Source of the DNA: an uncultured Lachnospiraceae bacterium
GTDB taxonomy: Bacteria; Bacillota; Clostridia; Lachnospirales; Lachnospiraceae
NCBI GenBank assembly: GCA_910578555.1
Contig: CAJTPS010000003.1
Location: forward strand, 62,001 to 126,000
Direction of reading: 5' to 3'
DNA: 64,000 nucleotides
Both the position numbers and the translations under genes were made by a program. A model generated the notes under the pieces. It was not told the DNA's origin, ran no database searches, and saw nothing but the letters and a program-made list of their open reading frames with translations. Position 1 is the stretch's first letter; the number at the start of each line of letters is the position of its first letter. Below are positions 48,878-57,964 of this stretch, one piece after another.

Positions 48878-50905
48878 ATGTGGCATAATATCTGGTTTTA
48901 TGTATGGTATGGATTAGCCGCTTTATGCGCGTTTGTCTTTGCCGTTAGAAGCTATGGAAAGAGAAGCCGTCTTGGCGTGTTCGGGGGCAACATGTTTCTG
49001 GCGGCGGGTATGCTTAATATAGCGTATCTTGTAAGAATTATTGTCAAAACATATTTTATGGCCTCACTGTGCACCAGCATCTATTTTGTGTGCATGGATC
49101 TGGTGGTTCTTACGGCGCTTCAGTTTGTGATAGAACTGACGGACCTGAAACTGCTGGCAGGTAAGGGCAGAAAATATGTCTATCTGTTTCTGGGCGTAAT
49201 TACGCTGGCCGATGCAGCGCTTTTGATCTGTAATATATTTCATGAGTTCATGCTGCGCTATCAATATAATCTGTACAGTATATATGCGATTAAATTCATG
49301 TATGTTTCCAAGCCGATGTTCCGCATCCATCTGGGATTTACATTCCTTATGGCAGCGGTTATTGTGTATGTGCTTGTTGTGAAGGTGCTTGAGGTTCCCA
49401 AGATCTACAGCGGAAGATACCGGTATATGCTGGGCGGGCTGCTTCTGGTTCTTCTGTTCATCGGCGGGTATGTTTCGGGCTGGCTGCGGGTGAGCATAGA
49501 TCTTTCGGTGCTGTTTTTCGGTTTTGTGGCGCCGATTATTTACGAGAACACTTTTGACTATACATCCAAGGGAATGCTCAATTCTACACGCAAGATGATA
49601 TTGGAGTATATGGGAACGCCGATGGTGCTGTTCGATTATGAGGGGTATGTTGCGGATACAAACCGTGATATGCGGGACCTTTTTCCGGAATTGAACCGGC
49701 AGAGGAGGATCAGCATAATGGATTTCATGCAGATCGCCTCTTTTAAAGAACTCCAGAACACGATGACAGATCAGGTGTTTGAGTGGAAAAATGACAATGC
49801 GGACGATGCCAGGATGTACCAGTGCAACTTTACCTGCCTGCAGGATGAAAAGGGAAGAAAGATCGGACATCTTCTTATTATGAAGAATCTGGAAGTGGAA
49901 CGGGACATGCTGACGCAGCTGTATTCCAAGCAGAGTTTCCATACCAGAATGAAGCGCATCATCGAGAAGAATATCTATCCGATTACGGTGGTGGTGTGTA
50001 ACACGAACGGCATCGGGCTGGTCAATGATGTGTTCGGGTGGACGAAAGGCAACGAGATGCTCAGGCGTGCGGCGGATCTGCTGCGGGATAATCTGCCGGG
50101 GAGCGCCGTGCTTGCCAGACTGGAGGACGGGGATATGGCGGCCGGACTCGCCGAGGTTGAGCAGGAGTATGCGCACCGCCTTTTTGAGAATATCAGAGAA
50201 CAATATCGTGCAGGAAACGATACGGGTATCAATACGGATCTGGAATACGGCATCGCGATTATAAGAGACGACAGCAAGAGCGTGGAGGATGCATTGAAGG
50301 AAGCGGCAGAAAGTATGCACACGAAGAAGCTGATGAACGTCACGTCGCAGAAGAGTTCCCTGCTGGATTCACTGACACAGACACTGACAGAGAGCGATTA
50401 TGAGACGGAGGAGCATGTGGAGCGCACGCGGGAGATGGCTGTCAGGCTGGGCAAGGCGATCCATCTGTCCGACACCGAACTGGGCCGTCTGGCGCTTTTG
50501 GCTGTGCTGCATGATATCGGTAAGATCGCTATTCCGCACACGATTCTGTTAAAGCCCGGCAAGCTGACGGAGGAAGAGTGGGAAATCATGAAAACGCATA
50601 CGGAGAAGGGATACCGGATCGCCAGCGCCTCCAAGGAACTGCAGCCGATGGCCGAGTACATATTGCATCATCATGAACGCTGGGACGGCAAGGGTTATCC
50701 GAGCGGATTAAAAGGAGAGGAGATACCGCTGCTGTCGCGTATCATTACAGTGGTGGATTCTCATGACGTTATGGTACACGACAGGCCGTATCATAAGGCG
50801 ATGAGTCATGAGATGGCGGTGGAGGAACTGCTTCGGTGTTCCGGTACGCAGTTTGATCCGCAGCTCGTGCAGGTATTCCTGAAGGTGATCAATGACGAAG
50901 TCTGA
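48878..50905 (+). CDS. 7TM-PAS-degenerate GGDEF-HD-GYP protein (c-di-GMP phosphodiesterase type)
   Basis: A 675-residue membrane protein. Residues 5-225 hold seven hydrophobic segments like the histidine-kinase 7TM sensor. A PAS domain follows (GTPMVLFDYEGYVADTN), then a GGDEF-like fold in which the active motif is RLEDGDMA, so it cannot make c-di-GMP. The C-terminal HD-GYP domain is complete: VLHDIGKIAIP, LHHHERWDGKGYPSGL and a VVDSHDVMVHDRPYHKAM segment. It should hydrolyse c-di-GMP (or cGAMP) under control of the upstream sensors. Alone in its transcription unit. GAGGGGAA precedes the ATG. Confidence 0.9.
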   Translation: MWHNIWFYVWYGLAALCAFVFAVRSYGKRSRLGVFGGNMFLAAGMLNIAYLVRIIVKTYFMASLCTSIYFVCMDLVVLTALQFVIELTDLKLLAGKGRKYVYLFLGVITLADAALLICNIFHEFMLRYQYNLYSIYAIKFMYVSKPMFRIHLGFTFLMAAVIVYVLVVKVLEVPKIYSGRYRYMLGGLLLVLLFIGGYVSGWLRVSIDLSVLFFGFVAPIIYENTFDYTSKGMLNSTRKMILEYMGTPMVLFDYEGYVADTNRDMRDLFPELNRQRRISIMDFMQIASFKELQNTMTDQVFEWKNDNADDARMYQCNFTCLQDEKGRKIGHLLIMKNLEVERDMLTQLYSKQSFHTRMKRIIEKNIYPITVVVCNTNGIGLVNDVFGWTKGNEMLRRAADLLRDNLPGSAVLARLEDGDMAAGLAEVEQEYAHRLFENIREQYRAGNDTGINTDLEYGIAIIRDDSKSVEDALKEAAESMHTKKLMNVTSQKSSLLDSLTQTLTESDYETEEHVERTREMAVRLGKAIHLSDTELGRLALLAVLHDIGKIAIPHTILLKPGKLTEEEWEIMKTHTEKGYRIASASKELQPMAEYILHHHERWDGKGYPSGLKGEEIPLLSRIITVVDSHDVMVHDRPYHKAMSHEMAVEELLRCSGTQFDPQLVQVFLKVINDEV

Positions 50906-50970
50906 CGTTTTGAGCGGTCTGCACGGTGTGCGGCATATATTCTATGGTATAGGTAATTTCTCCGGTTATC

Positions 50971-51014
50971 CGAGTTTGCCGCAGGCAAATCTCGCAATCG
51001 AGCATAGCTCGATT
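50971..51014. repeat. Pair of palindromic elements after the HD-GYP gene
   Basis: CGAGTTTGCC-gca-GGCAAATCTCG (50971-50994) and AATCGAGC-ata-GCTCGATT (50996-51014). The first belongs to the same CGAGTTTGC...GCAAACTCG family as the repeats at 12.1, 43.1 and 46.8 kb. Confidence 0.65.
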
Positions 51015-51033
51015 TATTATAAAGAAATTTACG

Positions 51034-51063
51034 AAAGCAGGGAACCTTTTCCCTGCTTTTTTT
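51034..51063 (+). terminator. Intrinsic terminator after the HD-GYP gene
   Basis: AGCAGGGAA pairs perfectly with TTCCCTGCT around CCTT, with a T-run of seven. Confidence 0.9.
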
Positions 51064-51128
51064 ATCATAAGTAACAGAGGAGTACCTATAGGGAAATGCA
51101 AAATACGGACAGGGAAAGGAGGAGGCGT

Positions 51129-51599
51129 GTGTCTGCGGTCGGATTAAGACAATTTGAACAGAATATACGGGAATATGCACCTAATATGTACCGTCTGGCG
51201 CTTGCCATGCTGCATAACAGGCAGGATGCGGAGGACGCAGTCAGTGAAGCGGTACTGCGGGCTTATGAGAAGATACACACGCTGCGTGAAGCAGACCGTT
51301 TCAAACCCTGGATCATGCAGATTACAGCGAATGAAGCCAGGAAGATATACGGGAAAAACAAGCGGGTCACCCCGGTGGAAGACATGGAGGCATACATGCC
51401 GGTATTCCGGGATGAAAAGCATGAGTTATGGGATGTGGTTATGCAGCTGGAACCGGCGTACAGGGAAGTTATTATGCTGTATTTCTATGAAAGATTTACG
51501 ATGAAAGAAATCAGCAGGATCGTTCGTGTACCGGAAGGGACCGTGAAGTCCAGACTATCCAGGGCGAAGGCAAAGCTGCGTGAAATCATGGAGGCGTGA
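51129..51599 (+). CDS. ECF-type RNA polymerase sigma factor
   Basis: A 156-residue sigma-70-family factor with region 2 (YRLALAMLHNRQDAEDAVSEAVLRAYEKI, described in part) and region 4 (EPAYREVIMLYFYERFTMKEISRIV, with VPEGTVKSRLSRAKAKL). It directs polymerase to a small regulon. GTG 51129 is preferred because AAAGGAGG lies 6 bases before it; ATG 51096 lacks a site but would add 11 basic residues. The stop overlaps a GTG and precedes the next gene's ATG by 32 bases, so sigma and its probable anti-sigma partner are co-transcribed. Confidence 0.88.
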   Translation: MSAVGLRQFEQNIREYAPNMYRLALAMLHNRQDAEDAVSEAVLRAYEKIHTLREADRFKPWIMQITANEARKIYGKNKRVTPVEDMEAYMPVFRDEKHELWDVVMQLEPAYREVIMLYFYERFTMKEISRIVRVPEGTVKSRLSRAKAKLREIMEA

Positions 51600-51631
51600 A
51601 GAAGAGCATGGCAGGCAGAAAGGAGTCGCAT

Positions 51632-53308
51632 ATGAAAGACAGATGGGAAGAGAGCATATTTCGCATGGCCGCACGGGAGCAGATCATGCTGCCGCGGCGT
51701 ATGTCTGATAGAATAGAAGAAATATTATGTAAACCTAAAAACAGAGCGTTCAGAATGAACTGGAGGAAGAGCATTGTACTTGCGGCGGCGATGATCATGC
51801 TGGTTTCCGCAACGGCTGTGGCTTCGGCGGGTGCACTCAGGGAGCGCATGGAGGCCATGAACCGGGAGAAGCTCGAGACGTATTTTACGCAGATTTATGC
51901 GTCGAAGACCGGTGCTGACAACTATAACAGGGCGTATTTCGATACGGAAAAGGAACGGATGCGTGCATTGCGGGAAGTCTATGAGGGGGAGGCGCGCTTT
52001 CCGGAGAAAGAACTGACCATGATAGAGGAGGCTTCAGAGTATAAGGGCCGGGGTGTTGCATTCCTGGGTGACACGAGCACCTTTTTCTTTCCGGAGAAGG
52101 AGATGAGCGATGAAGAACTGCTGGAGATCATTGATTTTATGCATAAGCGGGATTACAGTCTGCAGAAGATGAATGAGATGATCGAAACAGGGGAGGTGCA
52201 GCAGCCGCAGTTGCATGAGGAAGAGGTTCAGGCGACGGGAGAGGAGATTCTTGCCACGGATGCGGTGTATGAACCGACGCAGAGCCTGACGATCCCGTAT
52301 ACGGGTGATCTGGAACTTGATCTGACGATCGCGGCGGGCAGAAATGAACTGTTTCTGGCAGGATATAACAGTGTACACCGGATGGAAATCGGCAGCAGCG
52401 ACTCCGAAGTGTTCTTTGATGATTTTGATGAGGAGACGCGGGTTCTTGCGATGTGTCAGGACCAAAGCGGCGACCTCTATATGGCGGTGTGGGAACTGAC
52501 GGCGGCGGAAGCGGAGAATGCATCGGCGGCAGAAGCAGAGAGCGCAGGAGGAAATGTGCCTGTGGCGGGAGCGGCTGCCGCAGGGCAGGAGAACGAGACG
52601 GCGGTGAGGAGGACACTGGCGGTATGGGTTGCGGACCGGGACGGAAAGCTGCTGCGCAGGATTGACCTTGCAGAGTACATTGACCCGGGCAGACAGGGCA
52701 TGATCAGACGGATGGCGATCGACGGGAGCGGCCGTCTGTATCTGAACACGACAGGGCTGCGTTCCCTGAAGGAGAATCAGGAGTGTGAGATCCTGGTGCT
52801 GGACCGTGAGGGCGGTTATGTTACGCGGATTGCGCCCGACGAGTATATGCTCAGAACGCTTGGCGGTCTCGGCGTGGGGAAAGACGGCAGGGTGTACACC
52901 TATATTGAGGATTGTTATGATCCGGACGGTACGAAGTATCGCCGGGGCATTGCCGCTCTGGATGTGGAGAAGGGGACGCTCGGGGATATATATTTTGACA
53001 TCATGCCGGAGAATACGTCGCTGCCGCTTGATATCGTGGCGCAGGGGGCGGAGAGTGATTTCGTGTTCTGGGGGTATGACGGGATATTCACCTACAATCT
53101 GGGCGATGAGAGCGCCGTATGCGTTCTGCCGCCTTATGAGGCACCCTGCGGTTTTGAGGGCGCGCGCTATTGCGCACTGCCCGACGGCCGGATCGTGCTG
53201 ACGGAGGTTTTAGAATACCGGATCGAGGATCATGCTTTGGGGAAAAAGTTTCTTGCGGTTCCGGAGAAGACCTGCTTCTATTATGTGCCGGGCGTCAGGA
53301 CAGAGTAA
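51632..53308 (+). CDS. Membrane-anchored protein with beta-propeller-like ectodomain, probable anti-sigma partner
   Basis: A 558-residue protein with a cytoplasmic segment of about 45 residues, one membrane helix (residues 46-68, SIVLAAAMIMLVSATAVA) and a large outer part. Residues 70-210 are charged and helical. From about 220 there are repeated blade-like strands (DGSGRLYLNTTG, GKDGRVYTYIED, DREGGYVTRI) broken by an Ala/Glu-rich insert near 290-330. Position and topology, directly behind an ECF sigma gene, suggest an anti-sigma or sensor role, but no zinc-binding anti-sigma motif is seen. ATG 51632 follows AAAGGAG at 5 bases. Confidence 0.65.
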   Translation: MKDRWEESIFRMAAREQIMLPRRMSDRIEEILCKPKNRAFRMNWRKSIVLAAAMIMLVSATAVASAGALRERMEAMNREKLETYFTQIYASKTGADNYNRAYFDTEKERMRALREVYEGEARFPEKELTMIEEASEYKGRGVAFLGDTSTFFFPEKEMSDEELLEIIDFMHKRDYSLQKMNEMIETGEVQQPQLHEEEVQATGEEILATDAVYEPTQSLTIPYTGDLELDLTIAAGRNELFLAGYNSVHRMEIGSSDSEVFFDDFDEETRVLAMCQDQSGDLYMAVWELTAAEAENASAAEAESAGGNVPVAGAAAAGQENETAVRRTLAVWVADRDGKLLRRIDLAEYIDPGRQGMIRRMAIDGSGRLYLNTTGLRSLKENQECEILVLDREGGYVTRIAPDEYMLRTLGGLGVGKDGRVYTYIEDCYDPDGTKYRRGIAALDVEKGTLGDIYFDIMPENTSLPLDIVAQGAESDFVFWGYDGIFTYNLGDESAVCVLPPYEAPCGFEGARYCALPDGRIVLTEVLEYRIEDHALGKKFLAVPEKTCFYYVPGVRTE

Positions 53309-53338
53309 GTGTAATAGAGAATGACCGAATAAGTCAAT

Positions 53339-53393
53339 AAAGGGCGGGTAAGGCTGTCATGTGTTTCAACAGGCGGCTTTATCTGCCTTTTTT
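53339..53393 (+). terminator. Intrinsic terminator after the sigma operon
   Basis: AAAGGGCGGGTAAGG pairs (with G-U pairs) with CTTTATCTGCCTTT and is followed by TTTTTT. Confidence 0.65.
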
Positions 53394-53459
53394 CGTGTTC
53401 TGGACGTGTTTTTTATGACATTTTATAACAGAATATAAATAGCGTTTACAAATACCTTA

Positions 53460-53468
53460 TGCTATAAT
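53460..53468 (+). promoter_or_regulatory. Extended -10 promoter of the signalling cluster
   Basis: TGCTATAAT, a perfect extended -10, about 75 bases before ATG 53545. No good -35 is present, as is usual for this promoter class. Confidence 0.55.
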
Positions 53469-53544
53469 AAAATAATTGAGCAAGATGATTTCAGAAAGAT
53501 TTGCATTGCAGCATCAGTGGCGTAAAGCATAAGGAGGCTGTGCG

Positions 53545-54759
53545 ATGAGGAATAAAAGGCAGAACGGGAAGTGTGTCAGGAAAAGGGCGGGAAACGCCGT
53601 ACTGCGGCGCTGTATTTCGATTTCAGTGCTGTTTTTATGTCTGGGTACGGGAATACTCGGGCTGACCGGGTGCGGAGACGGGAATGCGCAGTATGGTACG
53701 GCTGACGGTGGTAAAGTATCGGGTGATACCGCTTCACATGGCGGCGAAAGAGAAATGCCGGCCGTTGCGGACGATCATGCTGAAAGCGGGAATGAGAAGG
53801 CAGCATCCATTGATTTTGATCATAAACTGGATGCATACCGGCCGTTGAAAAAGGAATATAATTTCTATTTTACATATAAAATAGTTCATCCGTGGTGGGA
53901 TGCGGTTGCCATTGGAATGGAGGAAGCGTCAAAGCAGTATGCGGAGAGAGGCGTCACGATCAGTTATGAGTATCTGGCGCCCAGGGAGACTTCCGCGCAG
54001 GATCAGATCAACCGGTTGTCCGAGGCGTCCGGCAGAGGCTTTGATGTACTTGGCGTAGATGTGGCGGATGTGGATATCGTGACACCTGCGATCAATGATC
54101 TGATCGCAAAAGGCCATAAGGTCATGACGTTTTCGAGCTCCGATGCCGACAGGGATGACGGATGTGATCGGATAGCCTATGTAGGCAACACCCATAATTA
54201 CGAGGACGGCGCGCTGCTCACGGAGGAACTCTGTGAGAAACTGGAATATACAGGAAAGGTTGCGGTCATGGTCGGAACAGTGGGCGCACCCTGTCATGAG
54301 GAACGGGCGCTGGGTGCGCGGGATGTGCTGGCAAAATATCCGGCTATGGAGATCGTTGAGACTGTTTATGACGAGGATAGTGTGGAGAAGGCCTATGGAC
54401 TTGCCCGCAGATTGCTGGCGGAGCATGAGGATCTTAAGGGAATCATCTGCTGTAACATGAGCAATCCGGTGGGGGCCGCAAGGGCGGTTATAGAAGCCGG
54501 ACGGGAGCATGAGGTGGTGATCGTCGGAATGGATCATGATCAGGAGGCGCTGCACTATCTGAAGGATGGAACGATTTATGCGCTTGGGGTTCAGGACTGT
54601 TATTCTATCGGTTTTGATACGATACAGGTGGCGGTGAAGATTGCGGACGGACAGCTTCCAGGGGAGCTTTATCCTGAGAAGACGGAGGAATCAACAACAA
54701 TCATTTATCAGGGAGATGCAGTTGCAATGCTCAGAGTATTGTACGGAGAGATCAATTGA
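53545..54759 (+). CDS. Sugar-binding-like lipoprotein, probable sensory partner of the next kinase
   Basis: A 404-residue lipoprotein with a long basic start, a signal helix and lipobox LTGCG (Cys43). A polar linker precedes a periplasmic-binding-protein fold of the ribose/LuxP type (FYFTYKIVHPWWDAVAIGMEEA, described in part; GVDVADVDIVTPAIND; GIICCNMSNPVGAARAV; VVIVGMDHDQEAL). No permease or transport ATPase gene is near. Instead a Cache-containing hybrid kinase follows after 27 bases, so the likely job is to present a ligand to that kinase. AAGGAGG precedes the ATG. Confidence 0.82.
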   Translation: MRNKRQNGKCVRKRAGNAVLRRCISISVLFLCLGTGILGLTGCGDGNAQYGTADGGKVSGDTASHGGEREMPAVADDHAESGNEKAASIDFDHKLDAYRPLKKEYNFYFTYKIVHPWWDAVAIGMEEASKQYAERGVTISYEYLAPRETSAQDQINRLSEASGRGFDVLGVDVADVDIVTPAINDLIAKGHKVMTFSSSDADRDDGCDRIAYVGNTHNYEDGALLTEELCEKLEYTGKVAVMVGTVGAPCHEERALGARDVLAKYPAMEIVETVYDEDSVEKAYGLARRLLAEHEDLKGIICCNMSNPVGAARAVIEAGREHEVVIVGMDHDQEALHYLKDGTIYALGVQDCYSIGFDTIQVAVKIADGQLPGELYPEKTEESTTIIYQGDAVAMLRVLYGEIN

Positions 54760-54786
54760 GAAAAGCAAGGATGGTGGAGGCAGAAA

Positions 54787-57700
54787 ATGGAACAGGAACA
54801 ATCGCTTTCTATGAGTATGAACGAGAAGCAGAAGAAGCAGACGATCGGGAATGCCGTGGCGGGGGGCGTCATCATTGCGGTAATTCTTCTTGTTACGACG
54901 ATATGGGTATCTAATGGTGCAAGGAACGGTACCAGTCAGGCAGTGAGCCGGGTCAGCGATTTCTATCTGGAAGAACTGGCGGGAAGGAGAGCCCAGGTAG
55001 TTGCCGAGGAACTGAGAACAAATTTCTCTTATATGGAAAATGCCATTGCGATCATGGATGAATCGGATCTGGAATCCCAGGAGGCTCTGAGGAGATTTTT
55101 CGGAAGGGTCAAAGAACTTTGCGGTATTAATAAATTTGCGCTGGTGGACGAGAACGGGATCATATATACGGAACACAGTACCACGACCGGAACCGGCAGG
55201 TATAATTTTCTCTCAGAGGAACTGACAGTGCCGATCATCACCACAGCCAATCTATATGGAGCCAGAAAACAGGTGATTCTTGCGGCTCCTGTGGAGAACG
55301 TAGAGTTTCAGGGCGCTCGGATCGAGGTCTGCTTCATTCAGATCGATATTGAGGAAATGTTAAGCTCACTGACCTCACAGACAGACTACAATGAGACTTA
55401 CTGGAGTCTGTACCATCGCACGGGTGAAGATCTGACAAATAATGATTTTGGAAATCTGGAAGCGGGAACCAATTTCCTCACGGAAATGCAAAAGGCTGAT
55501 ATTTATGGCGGATTCAGCTATGAGCAATTGAAGAGTGATTTCGCGGAGGGAAGGCAGGGACAGATTACTTTTCATTATGAAGGTTCCACCGAGAATCTGT
55601 GCTACATTCCGGTGGAAGGGACAAACTGGATGATGACGGTTCTGATCAGGAATAATGTTATAACCGAACAGATCAATTCCATCAGCTCCGGTATGATGCG
55701 TCGTGGCGTGATTCAGATTGTTATTACGATGGCAACGATGTTTGCTGTGTTCATGGGGTTCATCCTGCAGTTTCGAAAGAATGCAAGTATGGCCCTGGAA
55801 CAGGAGAAGGCGGACGGAGACAAAATCAGAGCGGCTTATGCCCAGATCGAGAAGGAAAAAGCGTCCATGGACAATATTCATGCCGCTATGGATTCCGGTT
55901 TCTGGAGTATGGAGTTTAACGAGAAGGCGGAAATCATTTCCTGCACATGGTCGGATGTGTTCCGCAGAATGGTGGGATACGAGAGCGAAGAGGCGTTTCC
56001 CGGCAGAATCGAGTCGTGGATCAATCTGTTGTACGAGGAAGACAAGGAGCAGGCGGTCAAGGAATACTGGGATACTGTCATGGATTATACCGGTAATAAG
56101 ACTTATGACGTGGAATATCGTCTGCACACCGGACACGCGGGCCTGCGGTGGTTCCATGCCGCCGGCAGACTGTCCAGGCGGGAAGACGGTTCACCGATTT
56201 GCTTTTCCGGGCTTTTTGTAGATATCGATGACGAGAAGAAGATGGAAGAACTGCTTGAGAAGCAGAAGGTTGATCTGGAGGATGCACTGGCAGCGGCGCA
56301 GCATGCCAACCGGGCGAAGACGACTTTCCTGAACAATATGTCCCACGACATCAGAACGCCCATGAATGCGATTATAGGCTTCACTTCGCTGGCGGCGGCG
56401 CATATTGACAATACGGAGAAAGTGCAGGATTATCTGGCTAAGATCACCACATCCAGCAATCATCTGCTCAGCCTGATTAACGATGTCCTGGATATGAGCC
56501 GTATTGAGAGCGGTAAGGTGAAGATCGAGGAGAAGGAGACGTCGCTGCCGGAGATCATGCATGACTTAAAGACGATCGTGCAGGCGGATGTCACGGCGAA
56601 ACAGCTTGAGTTTTATATCGATACGGCGGACGTGGTAAACGAGCATGTGTTATGCGATAAACTCAGGCTGAATCAGGTTCTGCTGAATCTGCTGAGCAAC
56701 GCCATGAAGTTTACCGGACCGGGAGGACTGGTGGGCGTCCGCATCGTACAGAAGGGAAATGCGCCCGAGGGCTGGGCAGCCTATGATTTCCAGATCAAAG
56801 ATACCGGAATCGGGATGAGCAGGGAATTTTTAGAGCATGTGTTTGAGCCTTTCGAGCGGGAGAGAACGAGTACCGTCAGCGGTATACAGGGAACCGGACT
56901 GGGCATGGCCATCACCAAGAACATCGTGGATATGATGGACGGTACCATCACGGTCGAAAGCGAGGAGGGCAAGGGGACGACCTTTACGGTATCGCTGCAG
57001 TTTAAGACCTGTGCCGGTCCGATACGGCAGGAAGCGATTCCGGAGCTGCACGGACTCAGAGCGCTTGTGGCGGACGACGATTTCAATACATGCTCCAGCG
57101 TGACCAAGATGCTTACCGTGATCGGCATGCGGTCTGACTGGACGACTTCCGGCAAGGAGGCGGTGCTTCGTGTGCAGCTGGCGGCGGAACAGGGCGATGA
57201 ATATGCGGTGTATATCATAGACTGGCTCATGCCGGATATGAACGGTGTGGAAGTGGTGAGACGGATTCGCGGGATCATCGGTATGGAGAAGCCGATCATT
57301 ATTCTGACGGCCTATGACTGGTCGGATATCGAGCAGGAAGCAAGAGAAGCGGGTGTCACGGCCTTTTGTTCCAAACCGATCTTCCTGTCTGAACTCAGAG
57401 AGATTCTGGAATCTCCTTTCACGGTCCGGGATACGGAGAACACGGAAACGGAGGAAACAGTATCCTTTGAGGGTAAGAAGATCCTGCTGGTAGAGGACAA
57501 TGAACTGAATCAGGAGATCGCGGTGGAGATCCTGCAGGAAACAGGCTTTGTTCTGGATGTGGCCGACGACGGCGCGGTGGCGGTGGAGATGATGAAGAAT
57601 GCGAAAGCCGGGCAGTATGATCTGATCCTTATGGATATCCAGATGCCGCTCATGAACGGTTATGAGGCCACGAGGGAGATCAGAGCGCTGGATGATCCCG

Positions 57701-57849
57701 AAGTCGCTAATATCCCGATTATAGCCATGACTGCCAACGCTTTTGACGAAGATAAAAAGCTTGCGCTGGATGCGGGCATGAACGGACATATTGCCAAGCC
57801 TATCGATGTGTCGATACTTCTGGAAGTGCTGCAGGAAGTCTTACAGTAA
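54787..57849 (+). CDS. Cache-PAS hybrid sensor histidine kinase with two receiver domains
   Basis: A 1020-residue protein. Membrane segments near residues 20-40 and 300-325 enclose a dCache-type outer domain. Inside come a coiled coil, a PAS domain (about 355-470, MDSGFWSMEFNEKAEIISCTW), HisKA with NNMSHDIRTPMNA (His520), a HATPase with DTGIGMS and GTGLGMAITKN, then receiver 1 (VYIIDWLMPDMNG) and receiver 2 (LILMDIQMPLMNG). It is translated right behind the binding lipoprotein. Phosphate would pass to an Hpt protein; one exists in the kinase at 59.1 kb. Two receivers suggest a branched or reversible relay. Confidence 0.93.
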   Translation: MEQEQSLSMSMNEKQKKQTIGNAVAGGVIIAVILLVTTIWVSNGARNGTSQAVSRVSDFYLEELAGRRAQVVAEELRTNFSYMENAIAIMDESDLESQEALRRFFGRVKELCGINKFALVDENGIIYTEHSTTTGTGRYNFLSEELTVPIITTANLYGARKQVILAAPVENVEFQGARIEVCFIQIDIEEMLSSLTSQTDYNETYWSLYHRTGEDLTNNDFGNLEAGTNFLTEMQKADIYGGFSYEQLKSDFAEGRQGQITFHYEGSTENLCYIPVEGTNWMMTVLIRNNVITEQINSISSGMMRRGVIQIVITMATMFAVFMGFILQFRKNASMALEQEKADGDKIRAAYAQIEKEKASMDNIHAAMDSGFWSMEFNEKAEIISCTWSDVFRRMVGYESEEAFPGRIESWINLLYEEDKEQAVKEYWDTVMDYTGNKTYDVEYRLHTGHAGLRWFHAAGRLSRREDGSPICFSGLFVDIDDEKKMEELLEKQKVDLEDALAAAQHANRAKTTFLNNMSHDIRTPMNAIIGFTSLAAAHIDNTEKVQDYLAKITTSSNHLLSLINDVLDMSRIESGKVKIEEKETSLPEIMHDLKTIVQADVTAKQLEFYIDTADVVNEHVLCDKLRLNQVLLNLLSNAMKFTGPGGLVGVRIVQKGNAPEGWAAYDFQIKDTGIGMSREFLEHVFEPFERERTSTVSGIQGTGLGMAITKNIVDMMDGTITVESEEGKGTTFTVSLQFKTCAGPIRQEAIPELHGLRALVADDDFNTCSSVTKMLTVIGMRSDWTTSGKEAVLRVQLAAEQGDEYAVYIIDWLMPDMNGVEVVRRIRGIIGMEKPIIILTAYDWSDIEQEAREAGVTAFCSKPIFLSELREILESPFTVRDTENTETEETVSFEGKKILLVEDNELNQEIAVEILQETGFVLDVADDGAVAVEMMKNAKAGQYDLILMDIQMPLMNGYEATREIRALDDPEVANIPIIAMTANAFDEDKKLALDAGMNGHIAKPIDVSILLEVLQEVLQ

Positions 57850-57871
57850 CAGTTATGAAAAACATAATTCA

Positions 57872-57900
57872 TTGAGAACACGGCAGAGATGTGTTACTAT
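57872..57900 (+). promoter_or_regulatory. Promoter before the receiver-HD-GYP gene
   Basis: TTGAGA, 17 bases, TACTAT, in the 115-base gap after the hybrid kinase. It could give the downstream kinases independent expression. Confidence 0.5.
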
Positions 57901-57964
57901 TATAGAAAACAGATCGATATGGTATTGAGAAGAATCAGAATTTGCTGGTAAATGGAGGACTTCT

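Noticed and set aside
49064..50320. 418-codon minus-strand frame
   Set aside because: Antisense to the HD-GYP gene; composition (His, Arg, Gln, Ile rich) is that of a shadow frame.
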